Assembly: GCA_003219345.1 (NCBI GenBank) | Contig: QHOP01000407.1 | Coordinates: 1 to 10,162 of the forward strand | Reading direction: 5' to 3' | Source: Verrucomicrobiota bacterium | GTDB taxonomy: Bacteria > Verrucomicrobiota > Verrucomicrobiia > Limisphaerales > AV2 | Length of the DNA stretch: 10,162 nucleotides | Shown: positions 7,101 to 10,162 of the stretch, one piece after another | How the letters are laid out: each line of letters starts with the position of its first letter | Numbering within the stretch: position 1 is the stretch's first letter | Position numbers and translations under genes: made by a program | The notes under the pieces: generated by a model | What the model was told of the DNA's origin: nothing | Databases searched by the model: none | The model's input: only the letters and a program-made list of their open reading frames with translations

Positions 7101-7341
7101 CAAGCTGCTCGGTCGAGTAGAGGCCAGCTACGGCGCGCGCATTTCGGTGTCCGACTTCTTCGCCGCGCCTACGGCGACCGGCCTTTGGCAGCACCTGCAG
7201 GCGGCGCCGTCCCGCGAGGCCGCTGTCATCAAGGAACCCGTCCCCGCCCTCGCTGGGAAACATCGTCTTGCTGCTCCGCGTCAACGGCCACCTCGACACC
7301 GCCGCGCTGACTCGGGCCGTGGAAACCGTCGTCCGGCGTAA
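4147..7341 (+). CDS. Non-ribosomal peptide synthetase, module 1 (C-A-T), C-terminus altered by frame change
   Basis: 1064 residues, coupled to tetR by ATGA; AAAGG at 4138-4142 is a weak ribosome site. Condensation domain, about 10-435: SYGQQALWYL (12-21), HHIAGDLW with catalytic H134 and D138 (Leu replaces Gly in HHxxxDG), PLFQ at 337-340. Adenylation domain, about 445-935: FTSGSTGQPN (593-602), FDAAFEEIF (638-646), NTYGPTE (735-741), YRTGD (824-828), GRFDRQLKIRGYR from 842, PSGKVD (929-934) with K932. The A3 loop has Asn and Ala where family members have Lys and Gly. The ten pocket residues read D639-A640-E643-N682-V710-G712-T736-I744-T745-K932, which I cannot assign; E643 may favour a polar or basic side chain. 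Carrier domain, about 950-1030: GGHSLL with the phosphopantetheine serine S981. The last 28 residues or so are out of frame. A module that starts with C suggests an acyl starter or partner protein. Confidence 0.95.
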   Translation: MKAAIESGSRLSYGQQALWYLNQVEPASTAYHLGICLRLTGSLDEHALASAWADIGMAHPQLRARFILRDGQPSIAIGSRPAPLRLETGGAAGVHRLWKETAGRPFALESEAPVRALLLRDANCPAHLLLCLHHIAGDLWSSAIILRELSAGYQARVSGQAPAILREQTEYIEFAAAERRWLKGPQGLATWNFWREHLDGVNTEPVFTRGSVDGPCGEVGVVLGPTEALLIQSGARKRKTTPYAVLLAVYARLLGEETGRDELIVGSPAAIRTGAPLRSTVGYLVNSVPVRCPVSADTGDWVSVDAMNARRAIERRRFPFPALVERLRVPRKPGATPLFQSMFAYQSLPRADRNLLPLALSTGGARWNFGGGIAAETIAMPPFDAQFPLALALGREGDGFSGRLQYDGRCVTAAAATRMASRFPELVGELLATRKATLSGVALNGVIERLENVFDDTARRMPNVIAVCERGLKLTYAQTKTCADTLGAGLDTALAGNAGPVGVQMPSCAEASILLLAILKSGRAFQPLDPTEPHARRNAALRRTGACALVAPSGVDLGVLPDGVVALTPENLKTLPPSATRLSPPSQTAYLVFTSGSTGQPNAVEVPHAAVINHARAAARIFDLTTRDRVLQFHTLAFDAAFEEIFPTWVAGAGVVFEPHARELGVPAFLEMIAASGITVLNLPTSYWHTLTGETLRLGLQTSANLRLLVVGGEQASWKTYLAWRRLAPRCRWINTYGPTEATITALSYEPAANASARGILPIGRPIDGVTAVVLNDAGEQIPAGEGELLIGGKGLAIGYRGDPGMTADKFVTRTVAGEARRLYRTGDRVKLRRDGNFEYLGRFDRQLKIRGYRVDPEEIEQALRAHPGITDAVVTAQEVQGELNLTGWIARANPAPTEREVRAYLSGRFPPQMIPSRLTFVAHIPRKPSGKVDTTALVSPCRSRAGRENSGPRELAVLFSELLGHEVGPQDDFFLSGGHSLLVIKLLGRVEASYGARISVSDFFAAPTATGLWQHLQAAPSREAAVIKEPVPALAGKHRLAAPRQRPPRHRRADSGRGNRRPA
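7230..7262 (+). other. Frame change and probable deletion between NRPS modules 1 and 2
   Basis: Coding similarity is in frame 1 up to about 7250 (EPVPALAG) and in frame 2 from about 7250-7259 onward (NIVLLLRVNGHLD). Frame 2 is closed upstream by TAG at 7118-7120 and has no ATG or GTG before the similarity begins. The second C domain enters at the strand after its first core motif, so the motif (LSxxQxRLWxL) and part of the linker, some 20-30 residues, are absent from every frame. Loss of a number of bases not divisible by three explains both facts. Confidence 0.8.
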
Positions 7342-10162
7342 TTCGTTGCTGCGTTGCGGATTCCTCCGGACGGATGCCGGCGTTGTCCTGAGGGAAACCA
7401 CGGAACTGCCGGGAGTGGAGCGCCGGATTCTGCGCCGCCGCGATCTTAAGCGCCCGATTGTCGATCTCGCCCGTAAGGAAGGGAGCAAGCCGTTCGCCCT
7501 CGACGGTTGCCGGCCGTGGTTCAGGTTGCTGTTCGCTTCAACGGGAGGCCGGACCAGCCATCTGCTTGTGATCACGCATCATGCCGTCGCCGACGGCTGG
7601 GCATTCGAGTTGTTACTGGATGATTTGCGTGCCGAATATGATCGTGTTCACAGCGACCGGGGCGAATCGCTTCAACCCGCGCGAGATTACCGGGCTTATG
7701 CACTTGAGCAGGCGCGATGGCTTCAAAGTCCGGCGGCGTCCGAACAGACTGACTTTTGGAGAATGCGTTTGTCCGGCGCTGAGGAACCACGACTCCCATT
7801 CCGCCGCCCATCGACCGGCACGTCCTGGAAAGTCGAGCGCCGCGAGGTGACCATGCCGGCGCGGCTGTCGCGCGATCTCCGCCGCCTCGCGGGGACGTAC
7901 GGAACCACGCCTTTCGTTCTGGCGATGGCCTGCTTCAAAGCACTGGTCCACCGCTATACCGGCCAACGCGACATCCTGCTGGGAACTGTGGTGTCCAACC
8001 GCTCCGCCAAAGCCGATCAAAGCGTTCGCGGTCCGTTGCAGAATCCGGTGTTGATCCGCGACAGCGTTACGTCGGATCTGCCCATGCGCACGCTCTCGCG
8101 GCGGGTTGCCCGCTCGCTCAGCGAGGCCGAAGAGAATGGCGCGTTGCCGTTTCAACAGGTCATCCGTGAAGCTCAGCGCCCGCCCTCGCTCGACGGAGGA
8201 ATTCAATTCCTCTCCCATGACGGCTCCTCCCGCACGCTGCAACTGGGCTCCTCTTCTCTTCGCCCGGTTGAGCTGCCTGTCGAAGAGAGCCCGTTCGAGC
8301 TGTCCATCGCAGTGTCCGCCGCCGCTCCTCGTCTCAAAATCACGTTCGAATACCGGCCAACACTTTATCCATCCTCCGGCATCGAGCATCTCGCGCGGCA
8401 ATATGCCGCCTTGCTCCAGTCCGTCGCGGCGACTCCGCATGCTACGGTCCGCGAACTCAACATGACTCCGGCCAATGAGCTGCGAGCGTTCCATTGCCGA
8501 GTTTCGGCAGTCCATCGTCCGTGCCTCGAACTGCTGCACCAGGGTTTTGAAGCACAAGCGCGCAAAAATCCTAACGCTCTCGCCATTGCCGCCGCCGGAC
8601 GGCGCCTGACTTATGGGGAGCTTGATTCGATGTCGGCGTTGACGGCGGGCGCACTGATTGGCGGTGGCTTGAAACCCGGAGGACTGGTGGCAGTGATGCT
8701 GAAGAAAGGTTGGGAGCAGATTGTCGCATGCCTCGCCGTGTTGAAAGCCGGTGGAACTTATGTGCCGGTGGACCCGGCCCTCCCGACGGCACGTTTGAAG
8801 GCCATCTTCGGGCAAGGCAAATTCCACGGCGCGATTGTGGCCGACGCCACGCCGCGTGGAAATTCGTGGCCGAGCTGTTTGCGATCGATGGTGACGATCC
8901 ATTCTCCAGCTCCGTGCGGGCTGGCGACGGGACGGATTCGCGCGAAACCGGATTCGCTGGCCTACATTATCTTCACCTCCGGATCGACCGGTGTTCCCAA
9001 AGGCGTGATGGTCTCGCATCAATCGGCGATGACGACAATCCGGGAAATTAACCGCCGTTTCCAGTTCGATGCCGACGACCGCGTCCTGGCGGTTTCCGCG
9101 CTCGGCTTCGACCTGTCGGTGTTTGACATCTTCGGAACGTTGCGCGCGGGCGGGACGATAGTAATGCCGGCAAGCCACGATCCGAACGAGTGGATCGAGC
9201 TGGTTCGGACCGAGAAGGTGACCGTGTGGAATTCCGTTCCTTGCCTCTTCGAATTGCTGCTCGATGAGGCAGCCGCGCGCAGCACCCCGCTTGAAACGCT
9301 TCGCTTAATCCTGCTCAGCGGCGACTTTGTTTCCCCGGCGTTGGCGTGCCGCGCGCGCAGGATGCTGGCCCACTCGCGCTTTGTCGCTCTCGGTGGCGCG
9401 ACCGAAGCGGCGATCTGGTCGATCGCGCACGAAGTTGAAGGTGTCGATTCCGCGGGGCGAAGTATTCCCTACGGGCGCGCCTTGCGAGGGCAGGAAATGT
9501 TCGTCATGGACCCCATGCTCAATCATTGCGCCACAGGCGTCACGGGGGAGTTGTTCATCGCGGGAGCGGGCTTGGCCGAAGGCTATTGGCGCAATAAAAC
9601 GGAGACTAAACGCCGCTTCGTGCTGCATCCTCGGCGACACATCCGCCTGTACCGCACTGGAGATCAGGGACGCTATTTGGAGAACGGTGAAATCGAAATT
9701 CTCGGCCGGCTGGACGCGCAGGTCAAAATCAACGGCGTAAGGGTTGAGCTGGGAGAGGTAGAAGCTGCGCTTTGCTCTGTGCCGTCGATCCGTCAGGCCG
9801 TGGCTGAAGTTCGCGTGGACGGCGCTGGGAACAGTCGTCTGATTGCGTTCGTCGCCGGCCAGCCCGGAACGGACGCCTCCACTCTGTCTGCTCACACGAG
9901 AACGATGCTTCCCGCTGCGCTGACGCCTTCTGCGTACGTCTTGTTGGATCGCATGCCGCTGACTTCCGCCGGCAAGGTTGACCGGACCGCCGTCCGCGCC
10001 ATGAGCGTCTCGCTGCTCGCCCGCGCCGCCGCGACACCGGCGAATCCAACTGAACGGGCGATCGCGGAGATCTGGAGTGTCTTGCTGGGAGGCGTGGAGG
10101 TTGGCATCGAGCAGGATTTTTTCGCTCTGGGCGGACATTCCCTGCTGGCGATACAGATGTTG
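7259..10162 (+). CDS. Non-ribosomal peptide synthetase, module 2 (C-A-T, predicted cysteine), partial at both ends
   Basis: Frame 2 is open from 7121 to the window end. The protein start is uncertain: the first GTG is at 7319, a TTG at 7268. Condensation domain, to about 8480: lacks its first motif, but has HHAVADGW (catalytic His-His at 7577-7582, Asp 7592-7594), so it is an ordinary peptide-bond-forming C type. Adenylation domain, about 8530-9990: LTYGEL, LKAGGTYVPVDP, FTSGSTGVPKG (8972-9004), FDLSVFDIF (from 9107), LGGATEAAIWS (9389-9421), YRTGD, GRLDAQVKINGVRVELGEVE, SAGKVDR with Lys at 9974-9976. The ten pocket residues read DLFNLSLIWK, one change from the cysteine code DLYNLSLIWK; the GGATEAAIWS form of core 5 is also typical of cysteine-activating domains. 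Carrier domain: DFFALGGHSLL with the serine codon at 10139-10141, cut by the window edge. More modules or a release domain probably follow. Confidence 0.93.

Noticed and set aside
7255..7261. GGGAAAC, a slippery-type heptamer exactly at the NRPS frame change
   Set aside because: A -1 slip on this heptamer would go from frame 2 to frame 1, but the protein needs frame 1 to frame 2. It would also not supply the missing C1 motif. Programmed frameshifting is not supported.
7613..9178. Long minus-strand open frame of 521 residues
   Set aside because: It lies opposite the module 2 C and A domains, which carry all expected motifs in order. The antisense protein is Arg/His-rich with no recognisable family, a usual shadow in GC-rich coding DNA.

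Overview
The window looks like a piece of a soil or freshwater Verrucomicrobiota chromosome, probably of the Pedosphaera/Limisphaerales type. This is inferred from two family signatures: a tandem of MacB/FtsX-like orphan permeases (the duplicated orphan permease type common in Acidobacteria and Verrucomicrobia), and a pseudopilin with the N-terminal GFTLIELLVV segment and the C-terminal FFDGH...LWQLYWHR ending that is greatly expanded in that phylum. The sequence is GC-rich, and Shine-Dalgarno sites are weak or absent, which also fits. The species cannot be told from the sequence.

Layout. (1) Positions 1-1223, plus strand: the C-terminal part of one orphan ABC permease, an inverted array of 8-bp repeats (903-1000), then only the first ~55 codons of a second orphan permease, which breaks off. 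(2) Positions 1275-2126, plus strand: a complete prepilin-type protein, followed by a hairpin at 2133-2158 where it converges with the next genes. (3) Positions 2210-3305, minus strand: three small membrane proteins of unknown function (about 155, 84 and 71-82 residues). A 141-nt hairpin-rich spacer between two of them has one integron-attC-like end. (4) Positions 3306-3541: a divergent intergenic region with a promoter and an 8-bp-arm palindrome. (5) Positions 3542-10162, plus strand: a TetR-type regulator overlapping by 4 nt (ATGA) a non-ribosomal peptide synthetase (NRPS) that runs off the right edge.

The NRPS has two modules, C-A-T and C-A-T. Module 1 (4147-7341) starts directly with a condensation domain and has no loading A-T, so it probably takes an acyl starter or works on a carrier-bound substrate from elsewhere. 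Module 2 (frame 2, from about 7259 to the window end) has an A domain whose ten specificity residues read DLFNLSLIWK, one substitution from the cysteine code DLYNLSLIWK. Its C domain is an ordinary HHxxxDG condensation domain and not a heterocyclisation domain. The two modules are separated by a +1 frame change. At the same point about 20-30 residues are missing, including the first core motif of the second C domain. This fits a deletion in a once continuous megasynthetase: either a real inactivating or splitting event, or an assembly error. The TetR protein probably represses its own promoter and, through the overlap, the NRPS.
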